Source: Solirubrobacter deserti
Lineage (GTDB): Bacteria; Actinomycetota; Thermoleophilia; Solirubrobacterales; Solirubrobacteraceae
Reading direction: 5' to 3'
DNA: 64,000 bases
NCBI RefSeq assembly: GCF_003344625.1
Contig: NZ_QPKJ02000003.1
Span: 248,001 to 312,000 of the forward strand
Below are positions 15,844 through 24,444 of the stretch, one piece after another; within the stretch, counting starts at the first letter, position 1; every line of letters starts with the position of its first letter. The translations under genes were made by a program, and so were the position numbers. The notes beneath the pieces were generated by a model. The model did not search any database. It saw only the letters and a list, made by a program, of their open reading frames with translations, and was not told where the DNA came from.

Positions 15844-17886
15844 TCAGCGCTCCACCGTGAAGAGGCGCCATTCGCGCGAGGCGCCTGCGAGCGGCAGCTC
15901 CACGGCGCCGCGCTCGGAGAACTCGATCCCGCTGCCCGCCACGAGATCCTGGACGGTGGAGGTGGCCAGGATCTCGCCCGCGACCGCGGCGCGCGCGACC
16001 CCGGACGCGATCTCCAGCGCCGGCCCGGTGAGCCGGCCGTCGAGCAGCTCGCACTCGCCGGTGTGTACCCCGGCGCGCAGGTGCGGGAGCGACTCGGCGA
16101 GTGCGCACGCACAGCGGACCGCGCGGGCCGGGCCGTCGAAGCTCGCGCGCACGCGCCCGGGCGGCGCGTCGATCAGCTGGCCGCGGAAGCGCGCGACCGC
16201 CGAGCGCACGAGCCCGTGCTCGCGCTCGGGCACGTCCGCCTCGAGCACGGTCGTGAGGATCAGGTTCGGCTCGGCCGTCTCGTGCCGGAGGCCGTCGAGG
16301 AACTGCTCGATCGCCGCGAGCACCGACGCCTGGTCGCCCTCCCACGGCAGGTGGTCGGCGCCGGGCATCTCGAGCACCTGCGCGCCCGGCAGGCGCGCGC
16401 CCATGTAGCGGCTCGCCTCGCGCAGGTACTCGTGCGCGCGGTAGAGCACGAGCGACGGCACGCGCACGGACGCGAGCACGTGGCGGACGTCGATCTCCTC
16501 GTTCATGTCCGTGATCGCCGCGACCGCCGCGGGCGAGGCGCCGCGCACCAGGTAGGACGTGTACCAGTCGATCGCGGCCTCGTCGGCGGCGATGCTCGGC
16601 GCGCGCTCGGCCAGGAAGCGCTCGGTCGAGTAGCGGCCCCACTGCTCGGCGGTCGGGCGCAGCCACCCGTCCTGCTCGGCGCGGCGGCCGATCGGGTAGT
16701 CGGGCGCCCAGTTGCGGCGCGCGTAGGCGCCGAGGGTGACCAGCGCCTGCGTGCGGTCCGGATGCGTGGCGGCGAACAGCGTGCACATCGGCCCGCCCTC
16801 GGAGACGCCGATCACGACCGCCTTCTCCGCGCCGACCGCGTCCATCACCGCGCGCACGTCGTCCATGCGCTCCTCCAGCGACGCGATCCCGAGCACACGG
16901 TCCGAGAGGCCGGTGCCGCGCTTGTCGAACAGGATCAGCCGGCCGAAGCGGGCGAGCCCGCGGTAGAAGGACGCGAGCGCCGGCCACTCCCAGCCGGGCT
17001 GGAACGCGCAGATGAAGCCGTGGACGAAGATGATGTCGATCGGTCCGTCGCCCACCACCTGGTAGGCGATCGAGTAGCCGCCGACCGACTGCACGTAGCG
17101 GATCGGCTCGAGCTTGAGCGCCGCCTCGTCCGACGTCTCGCCACGGCCGTCGAGCGTCGCGTCCTGGCGCAGGATGCGCCGCTCGAGCTCCCGCATGCGC
17201 GGGGAGGGCTCGAGCCCCAGCTGGCCCGCGAGCGTCTCGCGGTACGCGTGGTAGACGGCGAGCGCGTCGGCCTGGCGGCCCGACCGGTACAGCGCGACCA
17301 TCAGCTGCGCGCGCAGCCGTTCCCGCAGCGGGTTGGTGGCCACGAGGCTCTCGAGCTCGCCGACGAGGTCCGCGTGGCGGCCGAGCGCAAGGTCGGCGTC
17401 GATCCGGTCCTCCAGGCACACGTCCTGGCGCTCGCGCAAGTGCGCGGCCTCCACGTGCGCGAACGGCTCGCTGAACTCCTCCAGCGCCGGGCCGCGCCAG
17501 AGCTCCAGCGCCTGCGCGAACCGGTCCGCCGCGGTCTGCGCGTCGCCGTCCTCGAGCGCGACGCGGCCCTCCCGCCGCAGCCGCTCGAAGCGGTCCAGGT
17601 CGAGCGCCTCGTCCGGCAGCTCCAACGCGTACCCCGGCGGCCGCGTGTGCAACGTGCCCGCCGGCAGCGCCTTGCGCAGGGCGGACACGTGAATGTGCAC
17701 CATCTTCACCGCCGACTCCGGGACCTCCTCGCCCCACAGGTCGTCCACGAGCTGCTCGACCGACACGGTCTTGCCCGCCTCCAGCGCGAGCCGCGCCAAC
17801 AACGCCCGCGGCTTGCGCCCGCCCAGCTTGAGCGGCACGCCACCACCGTCGATGACCTCGAGCGGACCGAGGAGCCGGAAATCCAC
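15844..17886 (-). CDS. SARP-type regulator fused to alpha/beta-hydrolase and cyclase-like remnant
   Basis: 680-residue fusion. Residues 1-95: OmpR-like winged helix of SARP/AfsR regulators (MDFRLLGPLEVIDGG start; VHIHVSALRKALP). Residues 96-245: BTAD helical repeat domain. Residues 262-535: alpha/beta hydrolase with oxyanion FVHGF, nucleophile Ser362 in GVSEGGPM and His512 in GADHLPW; the usual acidic residue position reads LYRAHEYL, so Glu487 may substitute. Residues 541-680: like the class III nucleotide cyclases of related fusions (GVHTGE, SFDGPARAVRC) but shortened and lacking the metal-binding FTDIVGST and DTAGDG motifs, so it is probably a dead, perhaps ligand-binding, domain. GTG start; divergent from the flavin-reductase gene. 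Likely controls its neighbours. Confidence 0.85.
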   Translation of the reverse strand: MDFRLLGPLEVIDGGGVPLKLGGRKPRALLARLALEAGKTVSVEQLVDDLWGEEVPESAVKMVHIHVSALRKALPAGTLHTRPPGYALELPDEALDLDRFERLRREGRVALEDGDAQTAADRFAQALELWRGPALEEFSEPFAHVEAAHLRERQDVCLEDRIDADLALGRHADLVGELESLVATNPLRERLRAQLMVALYRSGRQADALAVYHAYRETLAGQLGLEPSPRMRELERRILRQDATLDGRGETSDEAALKLEPIRYVQSVGGYSIAYQVVGDGPIDIIFVHGFICAFQPGWEWPALASFYRGLARFGRLILFDKRGTGLSDRVLGIASLEERMDDVRAVMDAVGAEKAVVIGVSEGGPMCTLFAATHPDRTQALVTLGAYARRNWAPDYPIGRRAEQDGWLRPTAEQWGRYSTERFLAERAPSIAADEAAIDWYTSYLVRGASPAAVAAITDMNEEIDVRHVLASVRVPSLVLYRAHEYLREASRYMGARLPGAQVLEMPGADHLPWEGDQASVLAAIEQFLDGLRHETAEPNLILTTVLEADVPEREHGLVRSAVARFRGQLIDAPPGRVRASFDGPARAVRCACALAESLPHLRAGVHTGECELLDGRLTGPALEIASGVARAAVAGEILATSTVQDLVAGSGIEFSERGAVELPLAGASREWRLFTVER

Positions 17887-17919
17887 GTCGCAACGCTATC
17901 CGCTCACACCGGACCACTG

Positions 17920-17945
17920 CCAGCCGTTTACCGAGCGACTACCGC
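17920..17945 (-). promoter_or_regulatory. Candidate SARP operator between SARP and flavin-reductase genes
   Basis: On the minus strand GCGGTA (17945-17940), 6 bp, CGGTAAACGGCTGG (17933-17920). Fourteen bp are identical to the element before the osmC-like gene. It lies 27-52 bp upstream of the flavin-reductase ATG, the same distance and orientation as the osmC copy, and also 34-59 bp upstream of the SARP start. Confidence 0.5.
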
Positions 17946-17971
17946 CATGGGCTCCAATCGCGCCACTCCCC

Positions 17972-18427
17972 ATGCGCTCCTTCCACTCCGCTCTGAACGC
18001 CACGGTCACCGGTGTCACCGTGGTCACCACCCGCGTCGGCGGCCGACCCCACGGCCAGACCGTGACGACACTCAGCTCGATCTCCGACGAGCCGCCGCAG
18101 CTGCTCGTGGCCGTCTCGCCGGAGCTGGCCGCGGCGATCGTCGAGCGCGGCGCCTTCGCCGCCAACGTCCTCGGCGACGACCAGGCGCGAGTCGCCGAGG
18201 CGTTCCGCGCCTGCGATCCGGAGTTCCTCACGCGCGACTGGTGGCCGTTCGGCGGGGGCCTGCCGCGGTTGAACGGCGCGGCCGCGTGGTTCGAGTGCTC
18301 GCTGGCGCGGGTGGTGCCGGCGGGTGAGCGCGTGCTCGTGATGGGGGACGTGATCCGCGCCGCGCGCGGATCCGCGCGCCCGCTGGCGTACGTGCGCCGC
18401 GGCTACGCCGCGCCGCTCGCCGCGTGA
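17972..18427 (+). CDS. Flavin-reductase-like (FMN-binding split barrel) protein
   Basis: 151 residues resembling the flavin reductase domain that reduces FMN for oxygenases: MRSFHSALNATVTGVTVVTT, then TVTTLSSISDEPPQLLVAVS and GAFAANVLGDDQ, the typical order of split-barrel motifs. Slightly short of the usual 160-170. The ATG at 17972 is the first in frame after the regulatory element; an ATG at 17947 is out of frame. Divergent from the SARP gene and convergent with fliI, 3 bp between stops. Substrate is unknown; redox function next to OsmC fits an oxidative-stress or metabolite-handling role (inference). Confidence 0.78.
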   Translation: MRSFHSALNATVTGVTVVTTRVGGRPHGQTVTTLSSISDEPPQLLVAVSPELAAAIVERGAFAANVLGDDQARVAEAFRACDPEFLTRDWWPFGGGLPRLNGAAAWFECSLARVVPAGERVLVMGDVIRAARGSARPLAYVRRGYAAPLAA

Positions 18428-18430
18428 CCC

Positions 18431-19915
18431 CTACGACGGGATGTGGAGCGGCGGAATCGCGTTGTGGAGCGGCATGCCGCCGTCCGCGCCGTTGCCGGCC
18501 GCGATCGACGCGTTCGGGTCGACCAGATAGCCGTCGACGACCGGCGGCTCCCACGTGCCGGACAGCTGTGCGAGCTGGGACAGGGTGGCGTCGGCGGATT
18601 CGGCCGAGCTGGGCTCGGTGACGAGCTGCTTGAGGAAGCCGTCGATCGGGTGGCGGGCCTCGATGGCCGCGTCGATCAGCGGGTCCGAGCCCGGCTGGTA
18701 GGCGCCGATGGAGATGAGGTCGGCCTTCTCCTTGTAGGTCGCCATCAGCTTGCGGACCTCGTTGCCGGCCGCGCGGACGTCGGGCGTCGTGATCTCGCCG
18801 ACGAGACGGGACACGCTGGCCAACACGTCCACCGCGGGGTAGTGGCCGGCGTGGGCGAGCTTGCGGGAGAGGACGATGTGGCCGTCGAGGATGCCTCGGA
18901 CGGCGTCGGCGATCGGCTCGTTCATGTCGTCGCCGTCGACGAGCACGGTGTAGAGCGCGGTGATGGCGCCCTTGGGCGAGGTGCCCGTGCGCTCGAGCAG
19001 CTTAGGCAGCATCGCGAACACGGACGGCGTGTAGCCGCGCGTGGCGGGCGGCTCGCCGATCGCGAGGCCGACCTCGCGCTGGGCCATGGCGAAGCGCGTG
19101 ACCGAGTCCATCATCAGCATCACGTTGCGGCCCTGGTCGCGGAAGTACTCCGCGATCGCGGTCGCCGTGAACGCGGCCTTCAGGCGCACCAGCGCGGGCT
19201 GGTCGGACGTGGCGCAGACGACGACCGAGCGCGCGAGGCCCTCCTCGCCGAGGTCGCGCTGCATGAACTCGAGCACCTCTCGACCACGCTCGCCGACCAG
19301 GCAGATGACGTTGATCTCCTCCGAGGTCGAGCGGGCGATCATGCCCAGCAGCGACGACTTGCCGACGCCGGAGCCGGCGAAGATGCCGATGCGCTGGCCG
19401 CGCCCGCAGGGCACGAAGGCGTCGAGCGAGCGCACGCCGAGCGACACGCGCTCGTGGATGCGCGGGCGCGACAAGGGATCCGGCGGCGCGGCCTCGGCCG
19501 GGCGCCACGACGCGTGCTCGATCGGACCCTTGCCGTCGAGCGGACGCCCGAGCCCGTCCAGAGCGCGCCCGAGCAGCGCGTCGGACACGTCGACCTTCAG
19601 CGGCTGGCCGGTCGCGATGACCTTCGCGCCCGGGCCGATGCCGACGGAGTCGCCGAGCGGCATGAGCAGCGTGCGGCCCTGCCGGAAGCCGACGACCTCG
19701 GCGGGCACCGAAGCACGGCCGCGGCCGGTCTCGATCGTGCACACCTCGCCGACCTCGGCCTCGAGGCCCGTCGCCTCCGTGATCAGACCGATCAGGTCGA
19801 TCACGCGGCCGGTGCGGCGGTGAAGGTCCGCCTCGCGGATCGCAAGGTGGGCCTCGTCAAGCAGGTCATCGGAAGCGCCGACCGCGTCGAGCGCGCTCTC
19901 CATCAGCGAGAACAT
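18431..19915 (-). CDS. fliI: Flagellum-specific ATPase FliI
   Basis: Hexameric F1-type ATPase that unloads export chaperones. 494 residues, about 40-50 longer than average, with extra residues at both ends. Walker A GSGVGKSS at 181-188, Walker B around VMLMMDSVTR, and the YTPSVFAMLPKLLERTG segment typical of FliI/SctN. The ATG lies 8 bp after a sigma-28-like -10 box and has no Shine-Dalgarno, so a leaderless mRNA is predicted. Preceded by fliH; its usual follower fliJ is 5.8 kb away. Confidence 0.97.
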   Translation of the reverse strand: MFSLMESALDAVGASDDLLDEAHLAIREADLHRRTGRVIDLIGLITEATGLEAEVGEVCTIETGRGRASVPAEVVGFRQGRTLLMPLGDSVGIGPGAKVIATGQPLKVDVSDALLGRALDGLGRPLDGKGPIEHASWRPAEAAPPDPLSRPRIHERVSLGVRSLDAFVPCGRGQRIGIFAGSGVGKSSLLGMIARSTSEEINVICLVGERGREVLEFMQRDLGEEGLARSVVVCATSDQPALVRLKAAFTATAIAEYFRDQGRNVMLMMDSVTRFAMAQREVGLAIGEPPATRGYTPSVFAMLPKLLERTGTSPKGAITALYTVLVDGDDMNEPIADAVRGILDGHIVLSRKLAHAGHYPAVDVLASVSRLVGEITTPDVRAAGNEVRKLMATYKEKADLISIGAYQPGSDPLIDAAIEARHPIDGFLKQLVTEPSSAESADATLSQLAQLSGTWEPPVVDGYLVDPNASIAAGNGADGGMPLHNAIPPLHIPS

Positions 19916-19923
19916 CTAGGACC

Positions 19924-19950
19924 GTATCGGCCGATCAGCGAGGAACTTGA
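19924..19950 (-). promoter_or_regulatory. FliA-type promoter of fliI
   Basis: -35 TCAAGTTC (19950-19943), 11-bp spacer, -10 GCCGATAC (19931-19924). This is the closest match in the window to the sigma-28 consensus. It lies in the 44-bp fliH-fliI gap. Confidence 0.85.
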
Positions 19951-19959
19951 GGGCGAGCG

Positions 19960-20574
19960 TTACTTGCGCCCCAGCGCGGCCGCAACGACCTCGCTCGCGC
20001 GCTCGAGCTTGGTCTCGATACGCGCGTCGACGTCGCCGACCGGCGTGCGGACGATGCACCCGCCGCGGCCGACGCGGCGCTCGGCTTCGATCACGCAGTG
20101 CTCGATGCCGCCGAGCGTGGCCTTCAGCTCCTCGGCCGCGCCGTGGACGATGTCGAGATCCTCGGGATTGACCATGACGATCACGCGCTCACGCTCGACG
20201 ATCCCGCGCAGGGCGCCCTCGACCGAGTTCAGCACCCGCTCGGGCTCGACCGACAGCGCGCCGACCAGCACCTTGGACGCCAGCGCGAGGCCGAGCTCGA
20301 CCGCCCGGCGCTCGAGCTCCTCGGCGGCCGCCGCCTGGGAGGCGCGCACCTCCTCGGTGGCGGCGGCGAGCGCCGCCAGCGCGGGAGCCAGCGCTTCCAG
20401 AGCCTCGTGGCGCCCGGCCGTGTAGCCCTCCTCCAGCGCCTGGCGGCGGATCTGGTCGGCCTCCGCGCGCGCCTCGGCGAGCACGTCCATGACGGCCGCG
20501 GCCTGATCGGCCGGCGCCATCGGCGGCGTGACCGGGTCGAGCGTCTCGAAGTCGTATTCGGCGACGTAGCCCAT
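19960..20574 (-). CDS. fliH: Flagellar export ATPase regulator FliH
   Basis: Stator-like regulator that tethers FliI to the C-ring. 204 residues: acidic/Pro N-terminus, a long Ala/Glu-rich helix (about 20-100) and a C-terminal FliH domain with VERERVIVMVNPEDLDIV and RVGRGGCIVRTPVGDVDAR, the latter shared with V-ATPase E-type subunits. Starts 3 bp after the fliG stop. Confidence 0.92.
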   Translation of the reverse strand: MGYVAEYDFETLDPVTPPMAPADQAAAVMDVLAEARAEADQIRRQALEEGYTAGRHEALEALAPALAALAAATEEVRASQAAAAEELERRAVELGLALASKVLVGALSVEPERVLNSVEGALRGIVERERVIVMVNPEDLDIVHGAAEELKATLGGIEHCVIEAERRVGRGGCIVRTPVGDVDARIETKLERASEVVAAALGRK

Positions 20575-20577
20575 GAC

Positions 20578-21621
20578 CTACACCAACGCGTCCTCGCCGG
20601 ACCCGCCACCGCGGGAGATGACGATCGCGCCGGCCTCCTCGAGGCGGCGGACGACACCGACGATGCGGCCCTGCGCCTCCTCCACCACGCGCTTGCGCTG
20701 GGGCGGCTGGAACTGGATCTCTTCCTTCAACAGCTCGGCGCCACGCTCGGACATGTTCCCGTAGATCTTGCCCTGAACTTCCTCGTTGACACCACGAAGT
20801 GCGATCGCGAGGTCCTTCTGGTCGACCTCCTTGAGGATCATCTGGATCGACCGGTCGTCGAGCTTGACGACGTCCTCGAAGGTGAACAGCAGCAGGCGGA
20901 TCTCCTCGGCCAGCTCGCCGTCGGTCTTGGCCAGCTCGTCGAGCACGTTGCGCTCGGTCGTCCGGTCGGAGCTGTTGAGGATGTCGGCCAGGGACTTGAC
21001 GCCACCGGCGGCCGCGTACTCCTGCGAGCCGACGGCGGACAGGCGGGAGCGCATGACCGTCTCGACCTGGGAGACGACCTCCGGCCGGGTCTCGGCCATC
21101 AGCGCGATCCGCAGGGCCACGTCGGCCTGGATCTCCGGGTCGATGTCCGACAGCACCTGGGCGGCGAGCGCCGTGTGCAGGTTCGAGACCACCAGCGCGA
21201 TCGTCTGCGGCGACTCGTTGCGCAGGAAGACCACGATCTGCTCGGCCGGCGTGCGGCGCAGGAACTCGAACGGGCGGCGCTCGATCGTCGCGGCCAGGCG
21301 GCCGATGATCTCGTCCGCGCGATCCTCGCCCAGCGAGCGCATGAGCACGCTGCGGGCGTAGTCCACGCCACCTTCGGCGAGGTAGTCCTCGGCGAGGACC
21401 GACTCGACGGCCTCGTGGATGATGTCGCGGCAGACCTCGGTCGGGATCTTCTGGGCCTTGGCCAGCTCCAGCGAGAGCGCCTCGACCTCGGAGTCGCCCA
21501 GGAACTTGAAGATCTCGCCCGCCCGCTGCTCGCCGATGGCGACGAGCAGGGCGGCGGCCTTCTCGATCCCGCGCAGGGAAGCGGCGGTCCGCGCCGGCTT
21601 TTCCAGTTCCTTCGTCGGCAT
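20578..21621 (-). CDS. fliG: Flagellar motor switch protein FliG
   Basis: Rotor protein that contacts MotA and sits on the MS-ring. 347 residues, normal length: N-terminal FliF-binding domain, middle domain with the ESPQTIALVVS version of the EHPQ motif (about 136-146), and a C-terminal torque helix region with DDRSIQMILKEVDQKDLAIA carrying the conserved charges. The ATG at 21621 lies 4 bp after the fliF stop; an upstream in-frame start inside fliF is rejected. Confidence 0.97.
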   Translation of the reverse strand: MPTKELEKPARTAASLRGIEKAAALLVAIGEQRAGEIFKFLGDSEVEALSLELAKAQKIPTEVCRDIIHEAVESVLAEDYLAEGGVDYARSVLMRSLGEDRADEIIGRLAATIERRPFEFLRRTPAEQIVVFLRNESPQTIALVVSNLHTALAAQVLSDIDPEIQADVALRIALMAETRPEVVSQVETVMRSRLSAVGSQEYAAAGGVKSLADILNSSDRTTERNVLDELAKTDGELAEEIRLLLFTFEDVVKLDDRSIQMILKEVDQKDLAIALRGVNEEVQGKIYGNMSERGAELLKEEIQFQPPQRKRVVEEAQGRIVGVVRRLEEAGAIVISRGGGSGEDALV

Positions 21622-21625
21622 CTGA

Positions 21626-23158
21626 CTAGTCCTCCGCCATCCAGGCCTTGACCTGGGCCGCGACGCGCTCGGGCTCACGCTCCATCAACTGGTCGAGCTG
21701 GTTGAGCGAAGCGTCCGGGGCACGCGGCGGGAGCATCTTGGTGGACGCCTGGTCCAGCGTGAAGCCCGACTCGAGCGCGGCCAGCGAGACCGGCTCCTCG
21801 ATCTCCGTCAGCCAGGCCGGCGTCAGGTTCTCGTTCTCGCGCTTCTTCATCCCGCGCATCATCAAGAACAGGAACAGCAGCGCGGCGAGGCCCAGGCCGA
21901 CCCACTTGAGCGGACCGAGCAGCGTCGTCGGGACCGGGCCGGCCTTGGGCTCGGCCGGCTTGGCGAACGCCATCTGCGTCGCGGTGATCGTGTCACCGCG
22001 CGTCGTGTCGACGCCGGCGGCCGTCGCGACGGTCTGCTCGAGGGCGTTGAAGACGTCGACCGGGACCGACTTGTCGACCAGCAGGGCGACGTTCATCTTG
22101 TTGACCGTCCCCGGCGCCTTCTGCGTCTTGGTGATGGTCTTGTTGACGCCGTTGTTGCGCGTCTCCGTGCTCTTCTCGTAGTTGCCGCCGCCCGCGGCAG
22201 CGTTGTCGTCGTTGCCCGAGTACGTCGGGACGTTGTTGCCGGTGCCGGCGGCGCCGCCCCTGTTGCCGTTGCCCGCGCCCTCCATCGTCTCGGCCTCGGT
22301 CGTCTCGGTGAGCGGGACGGTCGTGCCGCCGTAGACCAGCTTCTCCTCGGAGGACTGGTCGACGTTGAGGTCGGCGTTGACGGTGACCTTCGCCTTGCCC
22401 GGGCCGAGCGTGGAGTCGAGCATCGCGTTGATGGCGGCCGCCTTCTGGCGGGCGAAGCGCGCCTCGGCGGACTGCTTGGAGCTGCCACCGGTCGCGCCAC
22501 CGGCCTCGTCGGACGGCCACAGGATGGCGCCGGTCGAGTCGGTGATGGTGACGTTCTCGGACTTGAGGCCCTTCACGGAGGAGGACACCGTCTGCGCCAT
22601 GCCGCGCACGGCGCCCGGCGCCAGCGCGTCGGAGGAGTTGCCGAGCTGCACCGACGCGGTGGCCGGCGTGGCCTCGTCCTGGAAGAGGTCGTCCTGCGGC
22701 ATCACGATCTGCACCTGCGGGTTCTGGACGCCCTGGACGCCCTGGAGCGTCTTGGCGACCTCGCCCTCCAGCGCACGCTGGTAGGTGACCTGCTGCTGGA
22801 ACTGCGACGCGCCGAGCTTGCTCTCGTCGAGCAGCTCGTAGCCCGGCTGCGTGCCGCCGCCCGTCGCCTGCACGCCCGCCGTGGCGAGCGCGATGCGCGC
22901 GTCCGGCATCTGCGCCTTGGTCACGGCGAGCGCCGTGCCGTTGTTCTGGATCTCGTACGCGATGCCCTGCTCGTCGAGCGCGGCCGTGATCTTGCCCGTC
23001 TGGGCGGGATCGAGGCCCGACGCGATCGTCGAGTACGCCGGCGCCGTGGCGATCTTGAGCATGATGAAGGCGATGGCGAGGATCGCGACGGCCGTGACGG
23101 CCAGGATGGCCTTGGTCTTGGCCGGGAGGGCGAGGATGTTCTGGATGAAGGGCGGCAT
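21626..23158 (-). CDS. fliF: Flagellar MS-ring protein FliF
   Basis: Forms the membrane MS-ring, base of the flagellum. 510 residues: N-terminal transmembrane helix (about 15-35), periplasmic ring-building motifs including YSTIASGLDPAQTGKITAAL and VQNPQVQIVMPQDDLF, a Gly/Asn-rich variable loop, and a second transmembrane helix (LKWVGLGLAALLFLFLMM, about 420-440) before the cytosolic FliG-binding tail. Slightly shorter than the enterobacterial 550. Confidence 0.97.
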   Translation of the reverse strand: MPPFIQNILALPAKTKAILAVTAVAILAIAFIMLKIATAPAYSTIASGLDPAQTGKITAALDEQGIAYEIQNNGTALAVTKAQMPDARIALATAGVQATGGGTQPGYELLDESKLGASQFQQQVTYQRALEGEVAKTLQGVQGVQNPQVQIVMPQDDLFQDEATPATASVQLGNSSDALAPGAVRGMAQTVSSSVKGLKSENVTITDSTGAILWPSDEAGGATGGSSKQSAEARFARQKAAAINAMLDSTLGPGKAKVTVNADLNVDQSSEEKLVYGGTTVPLTETTEAETMEGAGNGNRGGAAGTGNNVPTYSGNDDNAAAGGGNYEKSTETRNNGVNKTITKTQKAPGTVNKMNVALLVDKSVPVDVFNALEQTVATAAGVDTTRGDTITATQMAFAKPAEPKAGPVPTTLLGPLKWVGLGLAALLFLFLMMRGMKKRENENLTPAWLTEIEEPVSLAALESGFTLDQASTKMLPPRAPDASLNQLDQLMEREPERVAAQVKAWMAED

Positions 23159-23179
23159 GGGGGAGTGCGTAGCCTAAGT

Positions 23180-23500
23180 TCAGACCTGAGTCTGGAAGAT
23201 GGTCTGGGCGGCCTCGACGGCCTTCGTGCGGATCTGGCTGGCCATCTGCATCGCGAGCTGCGCGCGCTCGACGGCCATGACGACGGCGGTGGGGTCGGAG
23301 GCCTGGCCCGTGGCCAGCGCCCGGGACGCTTCGGCGGCCTGCGTCTGCGAGTCGGCCAGCGACTGGATCGACTGGCTGAGCATCGAGCCGAAGCCCGAGC
23401 CACCCTGGGTGGCGTCGGCCGGCGCCTCGACGGCGCCGACGGAGCCCACGCTCCACTCGGGGCCGAGGCCGCTGACGGCCATGGTCGGGTCGATGGTCAT
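23180..23500 (-). CDS. fliE: Flagellar hook-basal body protein FliE
   Basis: Adaptor between the MS-ring and the rod. 106 residues with the FliE C-terminal helices (DPTAVVMAVERAQLAMQMAS and TKAVEAAQTIFQTQV). Its ATG overlaps the flgC stop as ATGA; fliF begins 21 bp later. The order flgB-flgC-fliE-fliF-fliG-fliH is the classic one. Confidence 0.93.
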   Translation of the reverse strand: MTIDPTMAVSGLGPEWSVGSVGAVEAPADATQGGSGFGSMLSQSIQSLADSQTQAAEASRALATGQASDPTAVVMAVERAQLAMQMASQIRTKAVEAAQTIFQTQV

Positions 23501-23946
23501 CGGAGGATCTCCAGGGTCTTGGCGAACATCTGCTTGGCGGCCGACATCGCGGTGACGTTGGCCTCGTAGGCGCGCTGCGCGTCGATCAGGTCGACCATCT
23601 CGGTGACCGTGTCGACGTTGGGCATGCGGACATAGCCCTGCTCGTCGGCGTCCGGGTGACCCGGGTCGTAGACGAGCTTCCCGTTGGTGGCGTCCTCGGT
23701 GACCTGCGTGGCCTGGACGCCGCCGGGCGCGACGCCCGAGGTGCCCATGGCGCGCGAGAGCTGCGAGCCGAACGTGCCGGCCTGGCCGACGGACTGCAGC
23801 GTGACCTCCTTGCGGCGGTACGGGTTGCCGTCCGCGCCGCGCGTGGTCTCCGCGTTGGCGATGTTCTCCGCCGTGACGTTCATCCGCAGCCGCTGCGCGG
23901 TGAGCGCCGACGCGGAGATCTCCATGCCGCCGAACATGCTCATCAC
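23497..23946 (-). CDS. flgC: Flagellar basal-body rod protein FlgC
   Basis: Proximal rod subunit. 149 residues with the rod signature (LRMNVTAENIANAETTRG) and the C-terminal axial motif (VDLIDAQRAYEANVTAMSAA). A GTG at 23946 overlaps the flgB stop as GTGA and is followed at once by ATG, so either may be used. Confidence 0.96.
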   Translation of the reverse strand: MMSMFGGMEISASALTAQRLRMNVTAENIANAETTRGADGNPYRRKEVTLQSVGQAGTFGSQLSRAMGTSGVAPGGVQATQVTEDATNGKLVYDPGHPDADEQGYVRMPNVDTVTEMVDLIDAQRAYEANVTAMSAAKQMFAKTLEILR

Positions 23947-24302
23947 ATGACCCCCAGGGCCGAGCGGATGATCGCGGTGCGCGCCTTCAGGACGGACACG
24001 GCGGCCTGCTGCTCGAGCGCGTTGGACGCGAGCTTGGCCGACTCGTTGTCGACGTCGATGGAGTTGCCGTCCGCCTGCGTCGCGCCGACCGAAGCGTCGG
24101 CCTGGGTCGAGAACGCGGTGTGCTCGACGGCGGCCTTGTCGCCGGTGCCCAGCGCCGCGGCGAGGGCCCCGTGGAAGTCCACGTCGACGCGGCGGTAGCC
24201 GGGCGTCGAGGCGTTGGCGATGTTGGCGGCCAGCGCTTCGTGGCGCTGGGCCGCGCCCGAAATGCTGCGCTCAAGCGCCAGCTGCGTGGTATCGATCAGC
24301 AC
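23943..24302 (-). CDS. flgB: Flagellar basal-body rod protein FlgB
   Basis: Proximal rod subunit. 119 residues from the GTG at 24302: LALERSISGAAQRHEALAAN then the IANASTPGYRRVDVDF rod signature. The GTG has an AGGAG Shine-Dalgarno about 10 bp upstream; an in-frame ATG at 24365 would add 21 residues of low-complexity sequence without family similarity and is rejected. First gene of the flgB-flgC-fliE-F-G-H operon. Confidence 0.9.
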   Translation of the reverse strand: MLIDTTQLALERSISGAAQRHEALAANIANASTPGYRRVDVDFHGALAAALGTGDKAAVEHTAFSTQADASVGATQADGNSIDVDNESAKLASNALEQQAAVSVLKARTAIIRSALGVM

Positions 24303-24383
24303 GAGGGAACGGATCTCCTGGAGGGAAGAGGGGGCGGCCCATCCGTGAGCCTCGCGGCGCTCCATCCTTGGTGCGCACTCTCC

Positions 24384-24411
24384 GTATCGGCGCCTCGCGC
24401 GGAGGCCTTTA
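24384..24411 (-). promoter_or_regulatory. FliA-type promoter of flgB operon
   Basis: -35 TAAAGGCC (24411-24404), 12-bp spacer, -10 GCCGATAC (24391-24384). The leader to the GTG start is about 75 nt, unlike the nearly leaderless siblings. Confidence 0.78.
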
Positions 24412-24444
24412 GGGTCAAAACCCGATTGAGGAAACCTCGCGCAA

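Noticed and set aside
23160..23190. CAGACCTGA near the fliE stop resembling the fliO/fliJ promoter
   Set aside because: Only 9 bp match and there is no GCCGAT -10 box; it lies in coding sequence.
24303..24365. ATG at 24365 as flgB start
   Set aside because: Adds unconserved residues; GTG 24302 has AGGAG and begins where FlgB similarity begins.
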